Positions 1 to 9,638 of a stretch of DNA of 64,000 nucleotides are shown piece after piece. How positions within the stretch are numbered: position 1 is the first letter of the stretch; each line of letters starts with the position of its first letter. The position numbers were made by a program, and so were the translations under genes. Location of the stretch: contig NC_019738.1 in assembly GCF_000317515.1 (NCBI RefSeq), positions 3,498,001 through 3,562,000 of the forward strand, in the 5' to 3' direction. The notes below the pieces were generated by a model. The model worked only from the letters and a program-made list of their open reading frames with translations. It searched no databases and was not told the origin of the DNA. This DNA is from Allocoleopsis franciscana PCC 7113 (lineage in GTDB: Bacteria > Cyanobacteriota > Cyanobacteriia > Cyanobacteriales > Coleofasciculaceae).

Positions 1-759
1 ACGTTTTTGGGTACAGAATTACGCGACTTGACCCAACTCGATTCGATTATTACTGTTGTTGATGCCGAAACCTTTACGCCCGATCACTTCGATAGTGAAG
101 CCGCCTTCAAGCAGATTGCCTACGGAGATATCACGATTTTGAACAAAACCGATCTAGCAGATCCAGATCAGATTCAGAACCTGGAGGCTTACATTCGCAC
201 CGTCAAAGAATGTGCCAGAATTCTTCATAGCCAGCATGGAAAGGTTCCACTACCGTTGATTCTGGATGTAGGTTACAACAATCCGGAAGCCTATGCTGAT
301 TTAGTTCAGGAAGAGATTGAGCAATCTCAGCACGATCGCGACCATCATTCGCACGATCATCATGAAGATCACACCCATCATCCCCATGAACACCATCATC
401 ACCATTCGCACGATCATCATGAAGATCACACCCATCATCCCCATGAACACCATCATCACCATTCCGATCATCTAGATAATGATGGATTTGTGTCGATCGC
501 CTTTGAGAGCGATCGCCCTTTTGATGTCCACAAGTTTGAATCGTTCCTGCAAGAACAATTGCCCCAGGAAGTCTTCCGGGCAAAAGGAATCCTCTGGTTT
601 GCTGACAGCGAGTTGCGCCATATCTTTCAACTGAGTGGTCCGCGCTTTGACATTCAGGCAGAAGAGTGGCGGACTTCACCCAGTAATCAACTTGTGTTTA
701 TTGGGCGCAATCTGGATGCAGAGAACCTGCGGCAAAACCTGAAGCATTGTCTTGCCTAA
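1..759 (+). CDS. COG0523 (CobW/ZNG1-like) GTPase, 5' end outside window
   Basis: C-terminal 252 codons of a COG0523 GTPase, a family of GTP-driven metallochaperones for zinc or other metals. The frame is open from base 1, so the P-loop and CxCC motif lie upstream of the window. Seen here are the NKTD guanine-specificity motif, a His-rich linker (about residues 110-152) and the CobW C-terminal domain with the AKGILWF signature. The linker holds an exact 57-bp tandem duplication. The next genes, folE, a second COG0523 gene and hisI, encode zinc enzymes or their helpers, which points to a zinc-starvation role. The exact client protein cannot be told from sequence. Confidence 0.9.
   Translation, partial: TFLGTELRDLTQLDSIITVVDAETFTPDHFDSEAAFKQIAYGDITILNKTDLADPDQIQNLEAYIRTVKECARILHSQHGKVPLPLILDVGYNNPEAYADLVQEEIEQSQHDRDHHSHDHHEDHTHHPHEHHHHHSHDHHEDHTHHPHEHHHHHSDHLDNDGFVSIAFESDRPFDVHKFESFLQEQLPQEVFRAKGILWFADSELRHIFQLSGPRFDIQAEEWRTSPSNQLVFIGRNLDAENLRQNLKHCLA
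346..459 (+). repeat. 57-bp exact tandem duplication coding a His-rich linker
   Basis: Two perfect copies (346-402 and 403-459), each coding 19 residues rich in His with Asp/Glu. The lack of any difference between the copies suggests a recent duplication or selection for more metal-binding histidines. Confidence 0.95.
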
Positions 760-860
760 TCGGAGTCTTTCAGTAGCTTTGCCGTCTGCTGGAGGTAGAG
801 CCATGCATACTCTGTGTCTCTACACCATACGGCTGGTTGTCATCTTACTTTAATTCACTC

Positions 861-1499
861 ATGACATTATCTATTTCACCGGACGATATCCGCAAGCAAA
901 CCATTAGCACTCAAGCCAAGTCTCCCGTTTCTGAAGAAGAAATGCGGCAAGCGGTTCGCACATTGCTATTGGGCATGGGTGAAGACCCCGATCGCGAAGG
1001 GCTTCGTGATACCCCCAAACGAGTAGTCAAAGCGCTCAAATTCTTAACCTCTGGCTACCACCAATCCCTAGATGAGTTGCTCAATGGGGCTGTTTTCCAT
1101 GAAGATGCCAACGAAATGGTATTAGTGCGCGACATTGATTTGTTTAGTTCCTGTGAGCATCACATTCTACCGATTTTGGGACGTGCTCATGTAGCTTATA
1201 TTCCCAATGGGAAAGTGATTGGCTTATCCAAAATTGCCCGAATTTGTGAAATGTATGCCCGTCGCTTGCAAGTACAGGAACGACTCACTGCACAAATTGC
1301 CGATGCTATTCAAGGATTGCTTAAACCGCAAGGGGTTGCCGTAGTCGTTGAAGCTACTCATATGTGTATGGTGATGCGGGGCGTGCAAAAACCCGGTTCT
1401 TGGACAGTGACAAGTTCGATGCAAGGCGTATTTGCCGACGATGCCAAAACCCGTCAGGAATTTATGGATTTGATTCGTCACAGACCATCCTTCCACTAA
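861..1499 (+). CDS. folE: GTP cyclohydrolase I (zinc-dependent, type IA)
   Basis: Converts GTP to dihydroneopterin triphosphate, the first step of folate/pterin synthesis. The 212-residue protein covers the whole FolE domain. Zinc ligands are visible: Cys98 and His101 in SSCEHH, and Cys169 in THMCM. The ATG at 861 is preferred; an in-frame TTG at 837 would add eight unconserved residues. It lies between two COG0523 GTPase genes and is followed by a terminator, so it probably ends the first transcription unit. Cyanobacteria are known to place an extra folE in Zur-controlled clusters; this copy keeps its zinc ligands rather than being the metal-flexible FolE2 type. Confidence 0.93.
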   Translation: MTLSISPDDIRKQTISTQAKSPVSEEEMRQAVRTLLLGMGEDPDREGLRDTPKRVVKALKFLTSGYHQSLDELLNGAVFHEDANEMVLVRDIDLFSSCEHHILPILGRAHVAYIPNGKVIGLSKIARICEMYARRLQVQERLTAQIADAIQGLLKPQGVAVVVEATHMCMVMRGVQKPGSWTVTSSMQGVFADDAKTRQEFMDLIRHRPSFH

Positions 1500-1516
1500 T
1501 CTCTTTCCTCACAAGC

Positions 1517-1555
1517 GAGGCAGTGGTTTTCTAGTCCACCATTGCCTCTTTTTTT
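1517..1555 (+). terminator. Rho-independent terminator after folE
   Basis: An 11-bp stem (1517-1527 with 1538-1548, one G-T pair) is followed by seven T. It lies 17 bases after the folE stop and before the next start codon, so the second COG0523 gene probably has its own promoter. Confidence 0.85.
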
Positions 1556-1586
1556 CAGTTCAATTGCTGAGTTCCGAGCTGAATTT

Positions 1587-2561
1587 ATGTTAGATACTCT
1601 TGCCACTTCATCTGATAAACTACCCGTAACTATCATTACAGGCTTTCTCGGCAGTGGTAAAACAACATTGTTGAATTACATCCTGCAAAATTTTGACAAC
1701 TATAAAGTTGCTGTTTTAGTCAATGAGTTTGGCGATATCAACATAGACAGTCAGTTCTTGATTGGTGTTGAAGAAGACATGATCGAACTGACGAATGGCT
1801 GTATCTGCTGTACAATTAACGACAATCTGACAGAGGCAGTTTATCGAGTATTAGAACGACGCGATCGGATTGACTATCTGATTGTTGAAACCACAGGTGT
1901 GGCTGACCCGTTACCGATTGCGCTGACCTTTTTAGGAAAAGACTTGCGAGACCTAACTCAGTTGGATGCAATTTTAACGCTTGTGGATGCAGAAACATTT
2001 ATATCTGAAGCATTAAACAGTGAAGCGGCAAATCGGCAACTCATGTATGGAGACATGATTTTGCTCAATAAAATTGATTTGGTTGCCGAGGCTGATCTCA
2101 ACACCATAGAAACTCATGCTCGTGCTATTAAACAGGGAGCAAAAATTCTGCGATGTGAGTATGGTAGAGTTCCACTATCGCTAATTTTAGATGTTAATTT
2201 TTCTGAGTCAGGTTCCTCTGAGCAAGTGCTGAGTGCTCCCCAGTCAGGAGCATCAAATCATTTGGCAAACGATGGGTTTATGTCGGTGTCGTTTCAGAGC
2301 GATCGCCCGCTTGCCATGAAAAAATTTCAACAGTTCCTCGACTACCGACTGCCCGATAATGTGTTTCGAGCAAAGGGTGTTCTTTGGTTTGCCGAAAGCC
2401 CAAAACGTCACTTATTTCAACTGAGTGGCAAGCGATTCACCATTGATGACAGTGAGTGGACAAAAACTCCCAAAAATCAACTCGTGTTGATTGGACGTAA
2501 GCTTGACCCGCTTTTTTTGCAACAAACGCTGAATAACTGTCTAACTCGCCAACAGGTATGA
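1587..2561 (+). CDS. COG0523 GTPase (putative zinc metallochaperone)
   Basis: Complete 324-residue COG0523 protein. The Walker A motif GFLGSGKTT is at residues 19-27, the metal-binding GCICC motif at 71-75, the NKID motif follows, and the CobW C-terminal domain has AKGVLWF. Unlike the copy at the window start, its linker is not His-rich. The ATG at 1587 is chosen because the longer frame starts inside the terminator of folE. Its stop overlaps the hisI start by 4 bp (ATGA), implying translational coupling. COG0523 members coupled to zinc-enzyme paralogues are thought to deliver zinc to clients when zinc is scarce; HisI is an obvious candidate client. Confidence 0.9.
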   Translation: MLDTLATSSDKLPVTIITGFLGSGKTTLLNYILQNFDNYKVAVLVNEFGDINIDSQFLIGVEEDMIELTNGCICCTINDNLTEAVYRVLERRDRIDYLIVETTGVADPLPIALTFLGKDLRDLTQLDAILTLVDAETFISEALNSEAANRQLMYGDMILLNKIDLVAEADLNTIETHARAIKQGAKILRCEYGRVPLSLILDVNFSESGSSEQVLSAPQSGASNHLANDGFMSVSFQSDRPLAMKKFQQFLDYRLPDNVFRAKGVLWFAESPKRHLFQLSGKRFTIDDSEWTKTPKNQLVLIGRKLDPLFLQQTLNNCLTRQQV

Positions 2562-2959
2562 ACCAGACTATGCTGTGGATAGAGCAATTAAAATTTAACG
2601 AGAGGGGACTGATTCCGGCGATCGCCCAGGACTATCAAGACAATACCGTTTTGATGATGGCTTGGATGAACCGCGAATCGATTCAGCGAACCTTAGAAAC
2701 AGGAGAAGCTCATTACTGGAGCCGTTCGCGTGCAGAACTGTGGCATAAAGGTGCAACTTCTGGACACATTCAAAAAGTCAAAGCGTTTTATTACGATTGT
2801 GATGCCGATACACTTCTATTGAAAATTGAGCAGGTGGGTAATGTTGCCTGCCATACAGGGGCAAGAAGCTGTTTCTTTAATTCAGTTTCACTTCCAACGA
2901 TTGAGTTCAGCGGATTTTGCGAGCAGAAGAAGACTTGGAAACTTAACCGAAACTTGTGA
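2558..2959 (+). CDS. hisI: Phosphoribosyl-AMP cyclohydrolase
   Basis: Third step of histidine biosynthesis: opens the purine ring of phosphoribosyl-AMP. The 133-residue protein lacks the HisE part, as expected for a stand-alone HisI. Mg ligands Asp80, Asp82 and Asp84 and zinc ligands Cys81, Cys98 and Cys105 ([11 protein letters not shown]) are all present. It overlaps the COG0523 gene by 4 bp. The context suggests a zinc-stress paralogue; a housekeeping his gene is expected elsewhere in the genome but cannot be checked here. Confidence 0.92.
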   Translation: MNQTMLWIEQLKFNERGLIPAIAQDYQDNTVLMMAWMNRESIQRTLETGEAHYWSRSRAELWHKGATSGHIQKVKAFYYDCDADTLLLKIEQVGNVACHTGARSCFFNSVSLPTIEFSGFCEQKKTWKLNRNL

Positions 2960-3029
2960 ATCCGCCCACTAAGTTCCATTGCAACGATTTGTCATACTTC
3001 CGTGTTAACTCATTCAGCTAACTTCTTTC

Positions 3030-6000
3030 TTACTCTACCTCTTCACTCCCGCTCTCCGCTGTATCCTCGATCTCGTCGGTTTCATCCTCTTCAGAGCTTG
3101 ATGCACTACCTAAAATTCGCTGGCGATCGCTTGGCTCGGTAATCCCATACAAATCCAACACCTTCTCGTCAATTTCTGCATCGATCTGAGCAACTTCATC
3201 GAGCAGAGTTTGAATCTCGGTGCGACGTTGCTGTTCAGCGGTAAAAAAGGTGTTGAGATCAGGGGCTTCATAGGGCAGAGTCACCTGATTTTTAATCTCA
3301 TCCCAGGTTTTGCCTTGCCATTGGGGACGTTTTAAGTAGCCGAGGAGATAACGACGAATGTTGTCATCTTCAATGACAAGCCAAAGTTTGTTATGGCGTA
3401 ATACAACACTGGTAGGATAGCGATCGGGTGTATAGACATTGCTGCTTATCGAAACTTGCAAATCACAGCGATCGGGAATGGTAAATAACCCTGCGGCTTT
3501 CGCATCAAACAAAGTTAATGTTGAAAAGTTGGGATTTCCTTGTTGAACTTCGGCTAAAAGGCGATTGTAGGGAATCTCAATTAGTGTATTGCCATCCCGT
3601 TGTTTACGAATGACATAACCCTGTTCTCGAAATTCATTGAGTTGAGCGTTTTTGGAGAGAATGCGATCGACTTTCTCAACTAAATCTGCTTGAGTTTCAG
3701 CATCAGCAGGATAGATAGGTAGTTGTCGAAAATAAGCAGGATTGATCGTTACTTGATCATTTCTTCTTCGATACCAAAAATTTAAGAGAGATGAGTTTAA
3801 GAGAGCTAAAATATATTTCAAATTGTAACTTGGATCGGAAGCAATAATTACGTTATAGTTCTCCCTTACATAAAAGTCTTGATTATCATAGGCAGCAACT
3901 AAACGACGTTTTAATGCTCGATTGCGGAATCTTATAACAATTATTTTTGGTTGCTCAAAGTACCTTGATTCACGAGCACGCCATAGCCAATTTCCATAAT
4001 GGATATAGTTCTTTAAACTACCCCAACGTAAAGAGTAACGTCCAATAGAACTATTGCTATCAAGTAAAGGTTTCCAATCTGGATCACTTGGTGGAATATT
4101 ACGCCGATTTCTAATATGGTTGCTTGTTCTTCTTTGTTCTTTTCCCTTGTAAGGAATAATTCCTTGATTACTTTCTGTTACATCTTCTAATTTCAACACT
4201 CTTGTACTAGCCCCATTCCTATTAACAGAGATACGGCAAGCATCTTCGATTAACTGCATTAGTGAGTCATAACGAATATCGATTTCCCATCTTTGATTGC
4301 TTATCCATCGAGATTGTTCTTGGACAATAATTTCATCCCAATCCCTAGCTATCAGCTTATCGAGAGTATCGCGCAGTTCGAGGATATAAATCTGAGGTTG
4401 TTGTTCTATACGTCTCTGTTCATCACTATCCTTTGTTATAAATATCAATACACAGTCAACATTAGCGTCCGACCATATTCCTTGTGGTAAGTCTACTATT
4501 TGCTCAATACGTCCTGCATCTAATAACTCCTTGCGTAAAGTGGCAGTATTCGTACCCATTAAATAAGTATTCGGTGTAATGAAACCAAGCTTGCCTCCAA
4601 TTCCTAAAAGCTCAATCCCAAGCTTGAGAAAGAAAACATAAGTGTCAGGTTGACCAAAGAATACGTCTGAGTAATCCGATCTCAGCACAACCTTATATTC
4701 ATCACTTAAACTTGCACCATAAGGTGGATTAGCTACGACAAAAGCAAAACCATTGGAATAGGGAGTGTTGGGCGATCGACTTTTAATTTGATCCACCTGA
4801 TCGCTTTCTTCTGCAATCAACGTATTAAACATTAGAGAACGGTAGGTTCCCGTCGGTCGCGCCAGAGCATCGACATTGTAAATATGGAAGCGTTGAATTT
4901 TGGGGCGTTGCCCCTTGTCATGTGCCAGCTTGACCAGATCTAAGACCTGAATCAGCAAATTGACTTCGGATAAGTAACAGGCAAACGGATTGAGATCGAA
5001 CCCATAAAGGTTGTTTTGCACACGATCCAGCACCGATGCCGGATCGTCAATTTGGTTAGCATTGCCTTTATAGGTTTCGACTAATCGTTTTGCCGCTGCC
5101 ACCAAAAACGAACCGCTTCCACAAGCCGGATCAATCAGGCGTTTGTTAGCTCCAATAATGCCTGCACCAGTCCGATAGCCCACCTCATCCAAAATATAAT
5201 TGACGATTTCTGGAGGGGTGTAATATTGTCCCTTCTCCTTCTTCTCCTTGCGGTTGACATAGGTGCTGTAAACGGTTCCAACAATATCCGAATCAACCCC
5301 AGCAAAGTTGAAGCGACTGAGTTGGTGCAGTGTCATCACCAACTGTTGTTGATCCAACAAAAACCAGTTAAATAACTCTCGTCCTGTAAAAAAGTGGGCG
5401 TAGATGTTTTGGGCATTGTTGTATGCCATATCTAACAACGGGCTGTAGGGATTGCCTGTCGCAAACACCCAGTAACGTTCGATATTTTCTTGCCAATTCT
5501 TAACTCCACCATCTGACACAAACCGATGGGGAAAAACGCCTTTATCCTCACAGACTCGAATCAACAACAGCCGAATGAAAACAACATACGCTGCTTGCAA
5601 AGCAAATTCATCCTGTCGTTGAGCTTCCTCTAATCCTCCCAACATGGTTTCCTGCACCAAAGCAGTCCAAACCGTGTAGTCATCATGCACTCGAATGTCT
5701 ATCTGATAGGTCTGCCGGAGAGTGGACTGTCGCTGATGCCACGTAAACACCTTCTCAACGTAGGGCTTGAGAGCATCATTGAGTGGCGTGTATCCTCCCT
5801 CTAACGTTGATGGTGCCCTGGGTGGTCTTGCCTGGTTCGCATGTTTCTGCTGAAATGCCTGAGTCAAAATTGCCAGAATTTCAGTAAATAGCTCTTTGGG
5901 GCTGATGTAAGCTCTGGCATCCTGTTCCAATCGTAAGAAGATTGCTTCGATCGTGGCTCGATCATCAGAACTCAAATCAACCAAGCTTTGAATCTGATTC

Positions 6001-6872
6001 AGGCTTGTTAAAACCCGCTCTCGCAATCGCTGAATTTCTTGAGTTGCCGTCTCTACGGCATCATCAGTAATGCGGTTTGCCTTATCCTGATACTCCGCAT
6101 AACGAGTTAAATGGTTCGCCAGCAATCGTCTCGCATTGCGCTGAAGTTCCAAAACAAGCGACTGCAACGCTTCCACCAATATAGGTTCGTTGCCGCTCTC
6201 ATCTCCTAAAGGCAATGCCTGCCGTTGCCATGCTTCCTCATCCAGTGCCAGATCTGCTTCTAATCGTTGCAGACTGGTGAAAGCTTCTTTACGAAATAGA
6301 TCAAATAAATCATGGAGTGCCTGGTTTATTCCATCTGATAAGGTCGGTGCTCCTCCCTGATTCCATTCCTGAATTGCTGTTGAAATATCAAGATCAACAA
6401 GGCGTTGAGGGTTATCAGGATCATCAAATTTCCATGCCGTTAACTGCTTACCATTCAGCAACCAGCCCAACCGCACACCCCTCATATAGCCTCTAAGTTG
6501 AGAGAGATGGCTATTGGGATCACTTAAATCAAGAGTTAGTGCCAGGGATGTACTCTTGTCCTCCACGATGAAGCACGTCCCATATACGGGATCAGTGGGA
6601 GCAAAGTCAGGACGGTCGCCCAAATGTTGCTGGTTATAAACCCGCTCCCCAGCCTCAAAGCCCAGTAGACCTAAAAGGGGACTGGCGATCGCTGTATCAA
6701 CAATCGATGCCTCGTCTCCACTTCGTTGAGCATCCGAGCGATTCAGATAACTCAGAAAATCAGCACCACGAAAACTTCTTTGGGTGAAAATGCCAAAGAA
6801 TGCAGTCAAAAATTCGTCAAAGGTTGTTGGATGAGTCATAGCCTGTCGATTATAACCAGGCATCGCAAACAC
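3030..6872 (-). CDS. Type IIG restriction-modification enzyme (Eco57I-like)
   Basis: A 1280-residue single-chain restriction endonuclease plus adenine methyltransferase. Near the N-terminus is a PD-(D/E)xK-like motif (Asp89 in RPDF, Glu104 and Lys106 in VEDKS). The methyltransferase core shows DPACGSGSF (SAM binding, about residue 580) and NPPYG (catalytic, about 716). A target-recognition region follows, and the C-terminus is acidic. The start could also be the Met 12 residues in (MTHPTT). No partner gene is next to it, as expected for type IIG. It interrupts the zinc island on the opposite strand, so it is probably a separate acquisition; its recognition site cannot be predicted. Confidence 0.88.
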   Translation of the reverse strand: MFAMPGYNRQAMTHPTTFDEFLTAFFGIFTQRSFRGADFLSYLNRSDAQRSGDEASIVDTAIASPLLGLLGFEAGERVYNQQHLGDRPDFAPTDPVYGTCFIVEDKSTSLALTLDLSDPNSHLSQLRGYMRGVRLGWLLNGKQLTAWKFDDPDNPQRLVDLDISTAIQEWNQGGAPTLSDGINQALHDLFDLFRKEAFTSLQRLEADLALDEEAWQRQALPLGDESGNEPILVEALQSLVLELQRNARRLLANHLTRYAEYQDKANRITDDAVETATQEIQRLRERVLTSLNQIQSLVDLSSDDRATIEAIFLRLEQDARAYISPKELFTEILAILTQAFQQKHANQARPPRAPSTLEGGYTPLNDALKPYVEKVFTWHQRQSTLRQTYQIDIRVHDDYTVWTALVQETMLGGLEEAQRQDEFALQAAYVVFIRLLLIRVCEDKGVFPHRFVSDGGVKNWQENIERYWVFATGNPYSPLLDMAYNNAQNIYAHFFTGRELFNWFLLDQQQLVMTLHQLSRFNFAGVDSDIVGTVYSTYVNRKEKKEKGQYYTPPEIVNYILDEVGYRTGAGIIGANKRLIDPACGSGSFLVAAAKRLVETYKGNANQIDDPASVLDRVQNNLYGFDLNPFACYLSEVNLLIQVLDLVKLAHDKGQRPKIQRFHIYNVDALARPTGTYRSLMFNTLIAEESDQVDQIKSRSPNTPYSNGFAFVVANPPYGASLSDEYKVVLRSDYSDVFFGQPDTYVFFLKLGIELLGIGGKLGFITPNTYLMGTNTATLRKELLDAGRIEQIVDLPQGIWSDANVDCVLIFITKDSDEQRRIEQQPQIYILELRDTLDKLIARDWDEIIVQEQSRWISNQRWEIDIRYDSLMQLIEDACRISVNRNGASTRVLKLEDVTESNQGIIPYKGKEQRRTSNHIRNRRNIPPSDPDWKPLLDSNSSIGRYSLRWGSLKNYIHYGNWLWRARESRYFEQPKIIVIRFRNRALKRRLVAAYDNQDFYVRENYNVIIASDPSYNLKYILALLNSSLLNFWYRRRNDQVTINPAYFRQLPIYPADAETQADLVEKVDRILSKNAQLNEFREQGYVIRKQRDGNTLIEIPYNRLLAEVQQGNPNFSTLTLFDAKAAGLFTIPDRCDLQVSISSNVYTPDRYPTSVVLRHNKLWLVIEDDNIRRYLLGYLKRPQWQGKTWDEIKNQVTLPYEAPDLNTFFTAEQQRRTEIQTLLDEVAQIDAEIDEKVLDLYGITEPSDRQRILGSASSSEEDETDEIEDTAESGSEEVE

Positions 6873-7114
6873 GCATCACAAGGAAAATAATTTTTTAGGG
6901 GTTTCCAGTCCCGCGCTGGCAATCAGTCCCTTTCTGTTAAATCTTCATCAAATTTTAAGATCAGTATATGATCGGGCATCCTACCTATAACTTAACGACT
7001 ATGCCCCCACCGAAGACCTGAGGCAGCATAACAAGGTGATGGAAGGATAAGATAATTAATTCTTTCCTTCTTTACGCCTTCACTTCTACTTTTCTCCTCC
7101 ACCGCTTTACTGCT

Positions 7115-8062
7115 TCACTTCTCCAAAGGCTGTTGAATCACTAAACCACTACCTCGCTGTCGAGTCCCAGGATTGATGCTAAACAGACGCACATATTGAT
7201 GTGGATAACGTTGTAGAAGTTGTGCTACTGCGGCGATCGCCTCCTCTTCCTGCGTCACTTTAATCACGCCACAATCTGACCAGGAATTTGCTCGAAATCG
7301 TCGTGTATCCGCCTGTTCCACCCCAATATAAAACTTCTGGCTCAACACATCTCGAATCCAGGCGATCGCTTGAGCATCGAAGCGCGAGGATGGGCGATGT
7401 CCATTGCTAGAACCAGGCTGAACGGTTGGGGGTCCGTTTGGTTCATTGCGAAGGGTGGCGATGCAAACCTCATCTTCGGCACAGAGATAGCCCTGACGCA
7501 GTTTTTGATTAATGCTCACTACATGACGGGCAAACTCTGAATCTACTTCTTGCACATTGGGTAAATGATCGGCTTGTTGGGGGTTGGTAATGATTGAGCC
7601 AGATGCGATATATTTGCCCGCCGGAATTTCTACATTCTCGATTAGTGCATGGGACATAACGATACAACCATCCCCAATACGAGCGTTAAATACAGTTGAA
7701 CGGAAGCCAATAAAGCAACCGTTTCCCACGTAAGCAGGGCCGTGAATTAAAGCCATGTGCGTAATCGAAGCGTTATCGCTAATCCACACGGAGTAAAGCT
7801 GTCCATCATCCCCGATGACTCGTCCCTGTTCCAATCCGTGAATCACCGCTCCATCTTGAATGTTCACATTCGTACCAATATAAAACGGCATTCCTTCGTC
7901 GGCTCGAATCGAGACACCGGGAGCAATGTGAACCTGCTCTCCAATCCGCACATCCCCAATCACGTTGGTCAGAGGGTGGATATAGACGGTGGCATCTATG
8001 GTTGGCTCAGCGAGTTGTTGTGACCAGGGGGTTGGTGGGGCAGGGATGTTGTACATAGTCAT
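7115..8062 (-). CDS. Short CcmM-like protein: gamma-carbonic-anhydrase domain plus one RbcS-like module
   Basis: 315 residues. The N-terminal left-handed beta-helix (about 20-200) matches the gamma-carbonic-anhydrase domain of carboxysome CcmM, with candidate zinc histidines in VIHG and [10 protein letters not shown]. The Cys pair CAEDEVC resembles the disulfide that controls CcmM activity. A single RbcS-like (SSUL) module follows (about 230-310); ordinary CcmM has three to five. It is divergent from cysS with a Fur/Zur-type box 6 bp from its start, so it is probably a zinc-responsive CcmM paralogue. Whether it enters carboxysomes or acts as an enzyme is unknown. Confidence 0.85.
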   Translation of the reverse strand: MTMYNIPAPPTPWSQQLAEPTIDATVYIHPLTNVIGDVRIGEQVHIAPGVSIRADEGMPFYIGTNVNIQDGAVIHGLEQGRVIGDDGQLYSVWISDNASITHMALIHGPAYVGNGCFIGFRSTVFNARIGDGCIVMSHALIENVEIPAGKYIASGSIITNPQQADHLPNVQEVDSEFARHVVSINQKLRQGYLCAEDEVCIATLRNEPNGPPTVQPGSSNGHRPSSRFDAQAIAWIRDVLSQKFYIGVEQADTRRFRANSWSDCGVIKVTQEEEAIAAVAQLLQRYPHQYVRLFSINPGTRQRGSGLVIQQPLEK

Positions 8063-8067
8063 GTTAA

Positions 8068-8086
8068 AATGAGAGTGATTATCATT
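8068..8086. promoter_or_regulatory. Zur-type operator between ccmM-like and cysS
   Basis: A 19-bp imperfect palindrome, AATGAGAGTGATTATCATT, matches its reverse complement at 14 of 19 positions and resembles the cyanobacterial Zur box (TGATAATnATTATCA). It lies 6 bp before ccmM-like and about 50 bp before cysS, so one operator could control both directions. Confidence 0.75.
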
Positions 8087-8137
8087 CTAAGCATTACTGG
8101 AATACTTGATCCAAACCTCGACAATCCAAAATTTGCG

Positions 8138-9625
8138 ATGAGCCTCACTCTATACAACACATTGACTCGCCAAAAAGAGCCGTTCAAAACGATTGAACCC
8201 GGTAAAGTCACGATGTATTGCTGTGGGGTAACAGTATACGACTATTGCCATTTGGGTCATGCCCGGTCTTATATCGGCTGGGATGTAGTGCGGCGTTATT
8301 TGCAATGGCGGGGTTATCAAGTACGGTATGTGCAGAACTTTACCGATATTGATGACAAAATTTTGAATCGGGCTAGAGTTGAAGGCAGCTCGATGCCAGA
8401 AATTGCCGATCGCTACATCAATGCCTACTTTGAGGATATTCGGCGGTTGAACGTCATGGATGCGGATGAGTATCCCCGTGTCACCCAACATATCCCAGCG
8501 ATTGTTCATCTCATCCAAGCACTGGAAACAAAAGGCTATGCTTACGCTGTGAATGGCGATGTTTACTACAACGTGCAGCAGTTTTCGGAGTATGGCAAAC
8601 TCTCTGGACGAAAAAGAGAGCAGATGCAAGCTGGGGCAGGTGGACGCATTGACCCAGGCGAAGCAGAGGACAAAAAACAAGACCCTTTTGATTTTGCACT
8701 GTGGAAAGCTGCCAAACCAGGGGAGCCTGCGTGGGATTCTCTTTGGGGCAAAGGACGACCTGGGTGGCATATTGAATGCTCGGCAATGATTCGTGCCCGA
8801 TTGGGTGAGACAATTGATATTCATGGCGGTGGGGGAGATTTGGTGTTTCCCCACCATGAAAATGAAATCGCTCAATCAGAAGTGCTAACAGGTAAGCCCT
8901 TGGCTCGATACTGGCTACACAATGGCATGGTGAGAGTGAATGGGGAGAAGATGTCTAAATCGTTAGGGAACTTTACGACCATTCGAGATTTGTTAGACGG
9001 TAAATGGTCAGAGTATCCGCAGCCGATTGATCCAATGGTCGTCAGGTTATTCGTTTTGCAAGCTCACTATCGTAAGCCCTTAGATTTTACTGAATCAGCC
9101 ATTACCGCCGCTGTTCATGGCTGGCAAACCCTCAAAGATGCGCTGAATTTAGACTTAGCTAAATGCAATCTATCGCCACAAGCTACGATTCTTGATGAAT
9201 TGGACTCACAGGCGATTGCGAAGCGCAGCAGCGAAGCGCTGATCGCCCGTTTTCAAGCGGCAATGGATGATGACTTTAATACGGCGGCTGGATTAGCGGT
9301 GTTGTTTGAGTTGGCAAAATCCCTAAAACGAGAGTTTAATCAGCGTTGCTATCAAGGGTCTCAGGAACTTGAGGATGTACACTTACGTGCTTTATCGCAG
9401 ACGTTGATACAGTTTGCTGGGGTGTTGGGTTTAGAGGTTCAAGCCGAAACCTTACCTGTACCAGAGATTAATGTGAATTGGATTGAATCGCTACTGCAAC
9501 AACGGCATCAAGCACGCCAAGAAAAACGCTATGCCGAGAGCGATCGCATCCGTAATGAACTGCAAGCAGTGGGCATTACCTTGATTGACGGGTCTGATGG
9601 ACAAACCCGTTGGCATCGCTCTTGA
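8138..9625 (+). CDS. cysS: Cysteinyl-tRNA synthetase
   Basis: Charges tRNA-Cys. 495 residues, full length, with the HLGH (38-41) and KMSKS motifs. Zinc-site residues are present: Cys in [10 protein letters not shown], Cys in GWHIECSA and His-Glu in FPHHENE. ATG 8138 is chosen; an upstream GTG would overlap the operator. Codons near 9211-9247 form an in-frame copy of a dispersed GCGAT-rich repeat ([10 protein letters not shown]) not usual in CysRS. Probably a zinc-starvation duplicate given the operator and neighbours. The WD40 gene follows after 13 bp. Confidence 0.93.
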   Translation: MSLTLYNTLTRQKEPFKTIEPGKVTMYCCGVTVYDYCHLGHARSYIGWDVVRRYLQWRGYQVRYVQNFTDIDDKILNRARVEGSSMPEIADRYINAYFEDIRRLNVMDADEYPRVTQHIPAIVHLIQALETKGYAYAVNGDVYYNVQQFSEYGKLSGRKREQMQAGAGGRIDPGEAEDKKQDPFDFALWKAAKPGEPAWDSLWGKGRPGWHIECSAMIRARLGETIDIHGGGGDLVFPHHENEIAQSEVLTGKPLARYWLHNGMVRVNGEKMSKSLGNFTTIRDLLDGKWSEYPQPIDPMVVRLFVLQAHYRKPLDFTESAITAAVHGWQTLKDALNLDLAKCNLSPQATILDELDSQAIAKRSSEALIARFQAAMDDDFNTAAGLAVLFELAKSLKREFNQRCYQGSQELEDVHLRALSQTLIQFAGVLGLEVQAETLPVPEINVNWIESLLQQRHQARQEKRYAESDRIRNELQAVGITLIDGSDGQTRWHRS

Positions 9626-9638
9626 AAAGGTAATCCGT

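Noticed and set aside
203-679. 158-codon open frame opposite the His-rich linker
   Set aside because: It mirrors the repeat of the COG0523 gene on the other strand and has no family likeness.
8150-8875. 241-codon open frame opposite cysS
   Set aside because: CysS is complete and well conserved on the + strand; the opposite frame gives a protein with no recognisable domain.
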